This document shows, one piece after another, positions 23,663-34,729 of a stretch of DNA of 64,000 bases. The DNA is from Struthidea cinerea. Lineage: Eukaryota; Chordata; Aves; Passeriformes; Corcoracidae. Location: contig VZTI01004623.1 of assembly GCA_013397865.1 (NCBI GenBank), positions 1,425,043 to 1,489,042 on the forward strand, read 5' to 3'. The position numbers and the translations under genes are program-made. Positions within the stretch are counted from its first letter, which is position 1, and the number at the start of each line of letters is the position of its first letter. The notes under the pieces are model-generated. The model saw only the letters and a list, made by a program, of their open reading frames with translations, did not search any database and had not been told where the DNA came from.

Positions 23663-26600
23663 TATTTGTGGCTGCAGTTGGCACTGATGGGCAGGATGGT
23701 GGATGCCTGGACGGCTGCACTGGCTGAAGAATGGTGCTGAAAAGGCCAGTTAACATTGTGCCCCTGAGCATTTATGCTATAAATGCATCAAAACATGTGT
23801 TAGTTTTAATTATCCCCATAGTCTCACATAATCACTTCTCTGGTCAATTAATTTAATTACTTTTTGGATAATTATTTTCCTCAATGGTGCATTGCTCCAG
23901 ACTGTGATAGTTGTTGTGCTGCAGAACTATGAGATGGGAGAGACTTGGCTTTGAAAGACATACAGAACATATCAGCAAAACACACATTTATAACACAGAC
24001 GCCTGAATTAATGACATCCCTTTGGAGTGGAGACGGAACAATTCCTCCTCTGGATGTCAGAAGAAAAAAGCACTTTGTGGCAACAGTAAAATTGGTCAAA
24101 ACATGTCAAAAAGACCTTTTTTTCCCTCTGTGCAGCCTGCTTTGAGTCAGAGCCTGGCCTAAAACTCAGGAAAATGTTTAACTGGGCTGTGGTAGGATTT
24201 AAGAAGTATTGGGAGCTTTCTGAGTACGAGGCCTCGGTAGCAGCGTCCTTCAGTCAGGGCAGAGACGGCAGCTGTCTGCAAATACTGAGCAGGAAATGAA
24301 CTCACACCGGTGTCAGTCTCACTCCCCCACTGGGGCACGAGATGCAAAATCTGGAATTCAACAGCGTAATTATAAACCCAAATATTTGCCAGCTTGGATG
24401 GGTTTCTGGGCTGAGGATGATGGAGTGATCATTAACAAACAGCCTGGACTCAGAGAGAGGCTTTGGGAAGGGAAAGTGATTGTGGTGTGGAATGAAAGAA
24501 GTGATAACTCTGCAGCCCAGTCCCCTGTACAATCAGCACGAGAAACAGAGCAGGGGATGAGGGTAAAAGAGTGAATGATGTTCACTCAAAATCTCTGTGC
24601 CCTCTGCTCACAAAACTGTGTCCTGTCCCTGTCTCCAGACAGGGAAACTCTGAGTGCTACGTTACCCTGCACAAAATCCATGGATGGCAGAATCCATCCA
24701 AACAGAGAGCTTTGTCGAAATGCAAATATGCGTCAAAAATAAGTTTGCCAGTTATTTGGAGGAGAAGATGCCAGGAAACGTGGCTGTTTCAATTCCAAAC
24801 CTGTCTCCCAGCTCTGAGTGTTAACAGAATAAGGGGCTGATGCCTAGTGAGAGTCTAAATATTGACTGAAAGCAGACGAGGGTGTTTCTGGAGGTTTCCT
24901 GAGTGTGCTGGAGCCTGCCTGGCTCTCTGGTTGCTGACACGCTCGGTGGCCTGTGCTCCTGAGCTGCTGCTGCTGCTCCCTGGAGCAGCTCGGCTCTGAT
25001 TTCCCCGGTGTTCAGGAGGATTCCTCCCCCAGTGCTCATCAATAACCTCTCTGCTGGCTGGATCTGTGGGAGGGCAGCTGGCTCGGTGGGAGCTGAGCCT
25101 GACGTCCCTCCCAGGATTTCGGTGGGAACGGAGCCTCTGTGGTGTCAGCAATGTCCTGCTCCAGCCAGACCTAGTCGGGTTTTCAGGCTTCTGCCCCCCA
25201 TGGAAGCTGCATCTCCTGCTGAACAGCAGACACTGCTCCTGCAGGGATTTGAAATGCCAGGGAAGAGAATCTGTTTTTGAGGGATTGCTAATTAGACCAG
25301 AAATGGCAATAGCAGGGAAAAAAACTAGAATATAGCTAATGATTTTTAGATTTCTGGCTTAATTTTGCAGAAACAAGAGACTCATAAGACTTTGGAGAAG
25401 TAGAAAAACTATCAGGGGCTTGAGGGATTGCTTTCATTTATCTCAGTCATTACAGGACCTTGTTTTGTTCATTTTTGCTAGCACATCTGTGATGAACGAC
25501 TTGCCTTATTGTTATTTATTCTTCACATGTCTAAAGTGTTTGCATGTTCTACTCAAATCTGTCTTAACTTGGGGTGGGAAATCCAAGAGCTGCAGTCTCC
25601 GGGGTGGCAATATTGGATTAGCAGCCATGGATGGGAGGTTCTCCACTTGAGCACATCATTACAGCCTTCAAGTGCTTTAAAATCCTTACCTGGAACAGCT
25701 GCCTGCCCAGAGGACTCCTAAAGGATTGCTGATATAAAGAGCACATAAACACATATAAGTGTCTTGTCTCTCTGGGGTGGACATGTATTATGGGATGCAA
25801 ACTAAGATACCTTCGTGCAGCTGAGTGCAGAGTTTTAACTATAACTTTATAGTGGTTTAAGGCCTTTGGTCAAGTAGCTGAGCTTGATAATTGAGGTGAT
25901 TTAGTCGGGTGCACAGCTCTTCAGTTGGCTCTTTGATATAAACAAGGCAATAAATTGAGCGCGTGGGTTCATGTCTATTAAAAGGCAAAGCAAGAATGAG
26001 CCAAACCCCAGGTGCATTGTCAGGATTAATCTCCTGGCAGGGCAAAACTGGCCCCATGCCAGGCACACGAGGACGGGGCGATGCCATGAGATAACGTGGG
26101 CTGACTGTAAATAAACAAAACAACAGCAAACAAACAGGGAGCCACACACTGGGGAAGCACAGAACATTCATAAGCTGGGTAACCAGACATCACAGCTTCC
26201 ATAAAGATTTATTTTCTTAGTGATAAAGCAGATATACTGAGCTTTGCCCTTCCTTTTGAACACGAGGGTATTTTTGATTTTAACTTCCCAAGCATCGGGA
26301 TTGATGGTCCAGCCCTGGAATGACTGCAATGGATCCCCTGTTGTTATCAGTTTTGTCCAACAGATGTTAGTAAGAGACAAGGAAGAAAAATGAGAAGGAA
26401 TACTGGACAAGAAAAGCTACTTAATGTGAGTTCTCTCTCCAGTGAAAAGCTTATTATGGAAATACCACTTAAAAGAATTTGAGAAGCACCTTGGGGCAGT
26501 TGTGCCAGTGCCACAGCCAGCAGACAGCCCTCACTGAGATCCTGTTGAATAGGTGGGGATTAAAAATTATATTGATATTCCAGAGGGCTGGGGGTGGACC

Positions 26601-27249
26601 CGGGCAGGGCCTGGAAAATCCTTTAAATCACCCATTTGTGTTGCCCGGTGTCACCACCTCCCATGTTCCCTGTTTGCCTGGGGAGGGAGGGAGGCCCCAG
26701 GTCTGTGTGAAAATGCTGGAAGTGGCAGTGCCATCATTTCCCTAGAAACACACACACAATGCTGTGCACTCCCAAAGCCACTCCCGAGGCACCTTCCCCT
26801 AGGCCATAATTCCTAGGGAATTACATCATAATGTGAAAGTGCTCACATGAAAATGTAATAACCCAAATGTGGTCTAAAGCAGCACACAGAATAAGGACCC
26901 CCCCAGCAATTAGGAACATTTACCAGCCTTTGCTCACTTCAAAACAATTGATAAAGGATTGGTTTTTTGCAGTGTGAGCCTACCAAAAGGCTTGGGCTAA
27001 TCAGCGTAAGGAGGGTGTGTGGAGCGTTTGAGGTTTAGAAATGCACTCTGTAGGTTTTTCTATTGTGAAGCTTACTCAGAGATCAGCTCTTTGGGACAAG
27101 GCAGGAGGAATGAAGTGAGGCTCGGCTGCCTGGGGAGGGGGAGCTGGCTCTGGGGTGAGGGGTGTCCCTCTGGTCTGTGCCCAGAGCCTCGCTCCCAGCA
27201 ATTCTCAGGTGAGTTCTCAGGCAGGAATAGAAACAAAACAGGGGCATGA
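23663..27249. other. Unique non-coding stretch
   Basis: No gene or transposon recognised. A GC-rich part near 24.9-25.25 kb gives overlapping open frames of low complexity. A small set of competing palindromes around CCTAGG lies at 26.80-26.82 kb and is listed separately. Confidence 0.55.
26797..26823. repeat. Overlapping inverted repeats
   Basis: CCCTAGG (26797-26803) and CCTAGGG (26812-26818) are inverted copies 8 nt apart. The right copy lies inside a second palindrome, TAATTCC-TAG-GGAATTA (26807-26823). The two hairpins are mutually exclusive. Confidence 0.75.
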
Positions 27250-27422
27250 ACCTAATACCCAGGGCAGTGGTGGAGTCCCCATCCCTGGAAGTCCTCAAAA
27301 AACACATGGATGTGGCTCTTGAGGACATGGTTTAGTGGTGAACACGGTGCTGGTGCTGGGCTGACAGTTGGACTTGATGATCTTAAAGGTCATTTCCAGC
27401 CTTAGCAATTCCATGATCCTAA
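27250..27422 (+). mobile_element. CR1 LINE fragment, 3' end
   Basis: It reads from CAGGGCAGTGGTGGAGTCCC and CATCCCTGGAAGTCCTCAAA through ACATGGATGTGGCTCTTGAG, ACATGGTTTAGTGGTGAACA, GACTTGATGATCTTAAAGGT and a worn CCATGATCCT tail. This is the last coding codons of CR1 ORF2 plus the complete 3' UTR of the 'ggttggacttgatgatctt' type. Truncated at 5', no functional frame. Confidence 0.95.
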
Positions 27423-28709
27423 ATGAAAGCCTTTTCCTGTTTGTAGATGATGATTAACGAGGCCTATCAGACATCCCACTTTAAAATCCTTTCTATCAAA
27501 TAAAGCCCCTTCTGCCACCTCATTCCTTATTTTATTTCAATCCATTTTCCCTCATATTTCTTTTACGTGAGCTGTCAAAAGCAGTCTTTGCTGCTTTGTA
27601 TCTGCGTGTCACATTTGCTGACAGCCCCAAAGAGAAGAGTCCCGGACTAAAACCTCAGGAAATGTTAGGGGGAGGTGCCTGTGTCACCTGGGTGACACCG
27701 TGGGTGACACGGTTGATGGGGCTCTGGGCAGCTGGGACGAGTGGTCGGCACATTGCTCTGCCACGGGGAGCAGCCGCTGTCCTCTGCTCCCCTCAGCACT
27801 GGTTTCATGTACAGGATTGCATTTCCAGGGCAGTCAGGTTTTCCTGCTGGGAAGGAGGTCCCATAGCAGAGCTATCTTAGTGGAAAAGGCACCAACACTC
27901 ATCAGCTCCCAAGCAGAAATTTCTTTGTGAAAGAACCAAGTCTGCTCCTGAAGTGTTATACAAAACAGAGATTATTTTCAAAATATGAGGATTTTCCAAG
28001 CCAGAAGGCTCCCAGACCAGCTCAGCCCGTTCCTCTGCTCTGCCCATGCACCTCTTCTCTCCATCCCGGCTCTCTCTGTCACAGAGCTCCTTCTTTTTTC
28101 CTGCTGGCACATCCCAGAGATGGCAAATCCACTGCATTCACCTCCAGCCCACTGTGCTGGGAGCTCTGGGCAGCAGCGTGGAGAGAGTCAGCTCCTGCTG
28201 GTGTTGTTCTGACAACAGAGCTCGTGTGTTCACAGGGATCCTCTGCTCCTCTGGCTCGGCTCCGGGAGGGATGAATGGCACAAAGGCCCATTCAGGAAGA
28301 AGTTCCTGCCAACACGAAAGCACCAAGTTGTGTTTCCTTTGCCCAGACAGGCAGTTCAGTTCTTTGCAGTCCTTTGCATCTTTCATGAAAAGCTCATAAA
28401 CCCCCAAAGCTGTATCTTGTTCTGCAGCAAAAACTGTAATGGATTTTTTTTTAATGTGTTTTCACTAATGTTTGTTACTCAGAGGGCTCAGGCTTTTTGA
28501 TTTTCATGGCATGGAGCTGTGTTACGCAGATGCACAGCTTCCAGCTAGAGGGGTCAGAATGGAGGAAAATGAGTCTGTCCTCAAACCAACTCTGCTGTCT
28601 CTCCTCCCTCCCATAAATAGTTTTACTTTGCTTTACAGAAATGTTTTGAGGTTATTAATGGGAAAGGTTATGACCTGTGAATAAATAAATGTATATATTT
28701 GAGCACATT
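27423..28709. other. Unique spacer between CR1 copies
   Basis: Nothing recognised. Moderately GC-rich between about 27.6 and 28.3 kb, with short overlapping open frames of no recognisable family. Confidence 0.55.
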
Positions 28710-29006
28710 GGGGACCACATTGCCTCTACAAGTCCCTGAAAGGAGCTGTAGAGAGGTGAGGGTTGATCTTTTCTCCCAGGGAACAAGACTTAGATTGGAT
28801 ATTAGGGAAAATTTCTTCACCAAAAGTGTTGTCCAGCCCTGGCAGAGCTGCTCAGGGCAGTGGTGGAGTCACCACCCCTGCAGGGGTTTAAAAGACATGG
28901 GGATGTGGCACTTGGGAACACGTTCCCCCTTGGCAGTGCTGGGGGAATGGTTGGACTGGGTGGTCTTACAGGGCTTTTCCAACCTCGGTGATTCTGTGAT
29001 TCTGGG
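28710..29006 (+). mobile_element. CR1 LINE fragment, longest + copy, internally deleted
   Basis: About 300 bp of CR1. It starts in the ORF2 C-terminal region (GGGACCACATTGCCTCTACA, CTGAAAGGAGCTGTAGAGAG, TTTTCTCCCAGGGAACAAG), continues with a frame reading RLDIRENFFTKSVV, then the full 3' UTR and GATTCTGTGATTCT tail. By comparison with the usual CR1 order, a few dozen bases between the 'gggaacaag' word and 'ttagattggatattaggg' are missing, so this copy has an internal deletion as well as 5' truncation. No functional protein. Confidence 0.95.
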
Positions 29007-29498
29007 AGTGTGCCCATAAACACTCATCCATTAAAAGTCCATAATTGCAGGTAAAACCAAATACTGAGAAAATCAAGAAAATGCTCAAGGACTTGTACCA
29101 AAAATCTGAACCTTGGAAAGTGTTCAGCCTCAGTGGACTTTGTTTTAACCACTGGATCTTTTGGAAAAATATTAAAGGATGTAATCAAACTAGATAAAGC
29201 AGCAAATGCTGACAGTATGGATTGTCCAAAGCTGCTGCAGTGAAAGAATTACTCTGTGGTTGCAGTAGTTCAGGGCTGACTTTTGCACTGGAATGGAAAG
29301 GCCAGAGCTGTGTTTCATATCCCTGGAAAAGCTGCGTGGAGGGAGGAGGTGGCTGGTTCTGCCCCAGGGCTGGTGCCGAGGAGCCCGTGCCACGCTCTGC
29401 TCCTGGCTGCAGTCACTGCTGCCTTGCTGCAAATCCCGTTGGTTTCCGAGTAATTCCATGTTTCTCTCGGCAGGAGCAAAGGCAGCTGCTGCCTCAGA
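29007..29498. other. Unique spacer between CR1 copies
   Basis: No feature recognised. Sequence between two + strand CR1 ends. Confidence 0.5.
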
Positions 29499-29593
29499 CT
29501 CAGGGGATTGTTGGGGTGTGCTGTGCAGGGCCGGGGTTGGACTCACTGATCCTTGTGGGGCCCTTCCAGCTCAGGATACTCTGTGATTCTAAG
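29499..29593 (+). mobile_element. CR1 LINE fragment, alternative 3' tail type
   Basis: The copy has CTCAGGGGATTGTTGGGGTG, CTGTGCAGGGCCGGGGTTGG, ACTCACTGATCCTTGTGGGG and CCCTTCCAGCTCAGGATACT, followed by CTGTGATTCTA. This 3' end differs from the other CR1 copies in the window and is shared with those near 38.4 and 46.1 kb, so it marks a separate CR1 subfamily. Only about 95 bp remain. Confidence 0.85.
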
Positions 29594-31557
29594 GTTCAAT
29601 ATTTCTCCTCCTCGTTTAGTAGCTGATAATTAATTACTACCAGTGAGAGAAGAACACTGGCTGTAATTTCTGTAGCTGCTGCAAGCGCTCGGTTCCAGAT
29701 GGAGGTGGAGGTTTGGCTCCTCCTCACCAGCCCTCCATCAGCTCACACTTGGAGGGACAGACAGGGTATTTCGTGTTCTCAGTGCTCGAGTGCTCCGAGA
29801 TTAGCAGAAAGCAAACACCAAGGAGTAACAAGCATGATCTAATTGAAATTTCCTCTTGGATTTGAATGACTACTCAGAGACACTTCTCTTTAAGCCCTAA
29901 TTGTCTGATTTTAACTATTCTTTGTTTTGCGGGTTGGAAGCTGTTTAGGTGTAGTAGGCAAATACCTGACCTTCAAAACAGCCGAGAATGGAGAAATTAA
30001 ACAGATTAATGTGCCTGCTATTTAAGCCTTTGTGGTGGGTGGGATTTTTGGCTGCCAAAGCCCTTTTCTGTGAATACGAGACATCAAGGCCGTGGATATT
30101 TCAACACACATTTTATCAGCAGTGCAAACAGAGACTTAACACGAGGCGTTTTGCATAAAGAACTTAATGTATTCGCTTCAGCAGGTTATTTTTAGCTCCC
30201 AAGTGCAGTCATGTGGACGCTGATCCGCTTGTGTTGCCCCAGTAGATTGCAGACATATGTTGGAGTAAACGTGGCAGGGAAAGCATGACTGAGATAGGCA
30301 GAAATCCTTTTAAGATCAATTATTGACATGCCTCTTACAAAACTTGCTCCCTGAGTTCACCGGGGCAGGGAAGGAAGAAGAGTGGTGGGGTTTGCATCCT
30401 GCAAGGCATGGCCAGAGGGTTGTTTGGTTCCATGGGCCCTGCAGGATGGGGTTAACATTCCCACATCTAAATGAAATGGGAAGAGAAACAAGCAAAAAAG
30501 GGAAAAAACCTGACGTAGTAAAGCCAAGGAGAGGAAGATACAAATCCACTCAAATCCACAGCAACAAACTCATTCAAAGTGCCTGTACTGAACACAAAGG
30601 AAGAAATGATCCCGGTTAGGCTGTTGTTATAATGATCATAAAATGGGGTGAATGAGGTCAGCTTTCATTTTAATGTAAATTGGTTTAAACTCTGTAATAA
30701 ATCTGATCTCAAAAACCAGTCATAAATATACACACTTGTACAGTACCATTGGCAATATAAAACAAATAACTTTAACCTCTCTGTGTGTTCGAAAGCAGAG
30801 CAGCTGAGAGAGAAAAACCCTTGCACTGAAGAGAACACTTTGTTCCAACTAACATTTTCTTTTCTAATTCTCTGGCTAATAAGAAATAACTTAAAAATGC
30901 CTCATATCAACTCAACTGTGTTTAAAAAATGGTTTGGAGATGCAAGAAAAAACCAAATCCTTGTAAATGGTTTTTGTCTCAGGAGCAGTTCTGGTTTTTT
31001 ATCCTTGATAAAACAGGAAAAGTTGGTACATGAAGGGTGCTGCTCTCCTGGGCGAGGACCAGCATTTCACAGGAGCAGGTTTAATAAGTTTTAATTATCC
31101 CGTTTCCTATTCATGCTTTGATGAACTTTGTTTATTGAAACTGTGTGGAGCTTCCCAGCACTCCAGCCTGGTATCTGCCTCTTCAAAGAGGAGTCAGGAT
31201 CTGCTCATCAGCTGAGCAGGAGCACCCAGACAAGAGCAAAATCAAACGCTCCTGGTTGTTTTCTCTGGAGCAAAGTAGATCCAGGCTGGCTGCCTGGCCT
31301 AGGTTGGAATAAGCAGGCATGGAAATGGAGAGGCCAGTCCTGAGGGAATGCAGAGAAAATAAAAGACAGTTGGATTCAAGAAGAAAGTTCAAACAGAAAA
31401 AAAGTTCATCCATAATTCTGTCATAAAGTAGGAAAAATAAGGATAAGCCAAAATTTTATCTCATCCCTGTTTTGTTTCTTGGACTTTCACTGTCTCACAC
31501 GAGTCTCTGTGTGCTCTACAAATACTGTATAACTCTTCAGATTCTCTTTTCTTTCCT

Positions 31558-31616
31558 TAAAAAAAAAAAAGAAAAGAAAAGGCAAAAAACCAAACAAAAA
31601 ACCCCAACAACAAACA
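31558..31616. repeat. A/C-rich low-complexity tract
   Basis: A run of A interrupted by single G then C residues (AAAAGAAAAG, CCAAACAAAAAACCCCAACA). It could be a decayed poly(A) tail, but I recognise no retrocopy upstream. Confidence 0.75.
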
Positions 31617-32194
31617 CCTTGAATGGAGAAACAGAGGCACATTGAACTGAGCATCACCGCAGGTCTGTGCTCCCCATGCACTGAGGGGAATGTGACAGGG
31701 ACAGTGCTGAGCCACACCCAGGGGTGCAGGAGGAATTCCCTCTGGGACAGCTACTCCTCAGAGCCCGTGCTCCAGGGCAACCTTTGAAATATTTCATCAC
31801 CTGAGCCCTCATCTCTCTCCCCGTTGCGCTTTCTAGGCCAGTAGGAAAAGTCCCTGCCTGTGCCCCGGAGCCTTTGGGGCCTCACCTGGGAGTGCTCTGC
31901 ATTTGCATTCTGCAAATGATGCTCCAGGTCAGTGGCCAAGAGGGGCCAAGTGTAGATCAGTGCAGGAAATGAGATATTTTTTTATTTTATTACCCAGCAT
32001 CCACACTTGACAGCTTTAACACCCGAGCCACAGAGCAACCACTCGGGCACACAAACTCCAAGCTCCCATGATTTTACTGCTGAGCAGGACGAGTATGGAT
32101 TTTTACTCCATGTTCTCTAGGAAAGAGTATTGATTTGGCACAAGAGACATCAATAGATCCAAGTAACTGAATAAAGATTCTGAAGCCAGTCTTA

Positions 32195-32221
32195 AAAAAT
32201 AATAATAATAATAATAAAAAA
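32195..32221. repeat. (AAT)n microsatellite
   Basis: About six AAT units flanked by short A-runs. Confidence 0.9.
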
Positions 32222-32779
32222 TGCAGCTGATAAGTGAAATGAGCCATTTATTATTCTGAAAGCCACACTGGTCACACCGTTTGAATTTTTTGCCGAGTGT
32301 TGACTTTTCCAATTGCCTTCCATGCAGTTTTCTTTTCCTCTTCCCTTGTGAAATAAAACAGACAAGGGAAGGAAGGGTAAAGGCTGTCTTTATTATCTGC
32401 TTGTGTTTCTGGAGACATCTCAATTTGTTTCTTTTTTAATCCGTAGCTATTTGGGTTCAGAAGTGCCAATGGTATGTTCTAGAAAATGCTTAATTTCTTT
32501 GAAACAGAAAGAACATTCTCCTTTTCATACACTTTTGTTTCTGGTTTACATCAAAGTTTTATTCTTCGAAGCCTTCTGTTGATCTCCACAGCTTGCAGAC
32601 AGCTCTGGCAACTGCAGCTCTTCTCAGCCTTGTATGAAACAAGCGTGTAGGAAGACGTTAGGAAAATGTCAGTGTAAATTTGCACTGTTGTACACCTGAA
32701 CTTCTGTGAATAACAGCCCATTAACAGCGCTTTGCATCCCCTCACACTTATTCATACAGCCCACATCAGCTCTCTGCCA

Positions 32780-33120
32780 ATTTGTGTGGTTGGGCTGTAA
32801 ACCAGGCGTGTGAAATCCAGCTCCAAAGAAATCAATCATTATTTAGGATAATCTGCTGTAATCTGTTAAATGCAGCGTCTTTGGGCCAATTCTCCTCTGC
32901 AGTTACGGTCTAATGTGTCCTTATTCCCCGTGCTCTGGGCTGGGGCAGCTCTGAGCAGCTGCTCGGACCATTAAATCCATTTCCCCTCGGATTTCTGCTG
33001 CCGTTTTATTCGGCACTTTCTGCATTTCCGCCTCGACTTTGAGCTCTCGCATTTTCTGCGCTTTCACAAAGCAGCCTCAGGAAAGGAGGCAGAACAAAGT
33101 GGGAATAACATCTGGTAAAA
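32780..33120. promoter_or_regulatory. Possible regulatory block with TAATC motifs and CpGs
   Basis: GGATAATCTG and GTAATCTG lie close together in the left half, resembling K50 homeodomain (OTX/PITX-like) targets. The right half (about 32.99-33.06 kb) has several CpGs within T-rich sequence, which is unusual next to its surroundings. No repeat identity or open frame. Function is speculative. Confidence 0.2.
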
Positions 33121-33846
33121 TAAACTGAGGAATGCTGGACCCCCCTGCTTTCCCCGTGTCCCCCCGGGCCAGGACCAAACTGAGCAATGCTCTCCTGTGC
33201 TCACAAAGGTGTCCAGGCAGGGGTTTCAGCACGGAGTGAGGGGCACTGGTAGCACCAACTTTATTTTATAACTTGGAAGATGGAAATTCTGAGGGACATG
33301 CTCCTGGTCAGCCCCAGGGCTCACTGCTCAGCTGGGCTGTCATCGAGGTGTTTCTGTGCCATCCGATCCTCCGTCTCTTTTCCAGCAGGGATTGTTCATT
33401 CTGTTCTTGCCCTGGGGACACTTGTACAGCTGCCAGGTGACACCTTACCTGGGCACAGACATCACCACGGCCCAGCTGCTCAGCTCAACCAGGGAGATCT
33501 TTATCCCTTTAATTTTCTTTCACCATCTGCAGGCAAATTAACCAGTACACAGGACTGGTGAGCACTGGTGGAAATAAAAAGTGTTGCTCTATTTCAAGCA
33601 GGGTATAATCAGGGAGGAAGAGTGTATAAATAAAACATCTTGCATAAAATCTGGCAGGATGAGGCTTTCCATCTGCATCTGCCTGGGGCTCGCAGAGGAC
33701 AGGGTGCTTCAGGCAGGGGAGCCGTGTTGGCTGAGAGGGGAGGACACAGGTCCCAATCCCACTCCTGGTGCTGCAAGGCAAGACAAGCCAAGGATGTTGT
33801 GGTTGGGTGCTTCAAAACCTGTGTAATTGGCAAGGGAAAGAGAGTG

Positions 33847-33882
33847 GTTCCCTCCCAGCCCGGGCCACTCCATGATTCCACA
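33847..33882 (+). mobile_element. Possible CR1 terminal fragment
   Basis: GTTCCCTCCCAGCCCGGGCC followed by ACTCCATGATTCCAC matches the last ~35 bp of a CR1 element with a few mismatches. Nothing further upstream is clearly CR1, so this is a short and uncertain call. Confidence 0.5.
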
Positions 33883-34510
33883 GTGCCTGTCCCCACGGCT
33901 GGGGCTGGGCTCTCCCTGGTACCAGGCTGCCTTGGTTCCCTGGGCAGCTGCACTGTGAGAGCCTCGGCAAACCCCTCGGGGAGATCCTGGCTGGCGGCAA
34001 ATTCTGATGTAAAAATAAATTTTATGCCATTTCATCTCTAAGGACCTGTAATGGCCTTTTACTCCAGGTGGTGGATGTCCCTAGGCCTGTGCTGGCTGCT
34101 GGCCCTGCTGGCACCGTGCCGGGCTCTCGTGGCTCTGACGAGGCAGGACCAGGCAGGGGTTGGTGAAATCTCTGCTCACTCTATGGGGAGAATTTTTCCA
34201 TCCCTCTCCAGTGCTACCAAAGACTTTTGAAATCCAAACATCTTCATTAATGCCTGCTCTACCCCTTTATAAACGTACTAAATATAAAGGGGAGAAACAA
34301 AAGGAATATGGGCTGAAAAAAAAAAAGCTGTAATTAAGCAATGTCAGATGCCTGCAGTGTAAGTGGGAAATCTGAATAAAGACAATGGCATGTGTGAGTT
34401 AAGGGTGTGAGTCAGCCTGGAGTCAGCATGGATTGTAAGAGCCGCCTCTGGATTGTCTCCAAGAGCTAAAGCTGTACAAAAATAGGCTTCTATTGGTGTT
34501 ACAGTAGTGA

Positions 34511-34729
34511 GGGACATCCTACACAGGCAGTTTGGCCTCAGAGAGAGTTATACACCCATTGACTGAGGATGAGAGACGTTTCTCTGTCCTTGTGATACAC
34601 ATGGACTTCAAGGCTTTGAGTGTTGACTTTGAGTTCAATGTTCAGGAGCACTCAGATCTGAATTTCATGAAGGATATGCTTTTGTACCATGAAAACTTGC
34701 AGCTGGAGTACCAAAACAAACAGGTTTGA
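34511..34729 (+). other. Candidate coding exon or old pseudogene piece (unrecognised)
   Basis: A frame open from just after a TGA at 34508 to a TGA at 34727 encodes about 72 residues of balanced composition. It includes the words LTEDERRFSVLV, MDFKALSVDFEF and FMKDMLLYHENL. Unlike other frames here it is not low-complexity, not GC-driven and not over a repeat. The only ATGs are internal, so it would have to be an internal or 3' exon. AG dinucleotides at 34526 and 34530 could be acceptors with poor pyrimidine tracts, and AACAG/GTTTGA at its end is a weak donor. I do not recognise the protein family, and chance remains the most likely explanation. Confidence 0.2.

Larger units (their letters stand above)
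29594..33846. other. Unique non-coding stretch
   Basis: No gene recognised over about 4.2 kb. It holds two low-complexity tracts and an AT-rich block at about 30.6-30.78 kb. From about 32.78 to 33.12 kb there is a block rich in TAATC words and CpG that looks enhancer-like. Open frames are short and unrecognisable. Confidence 0.55.
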
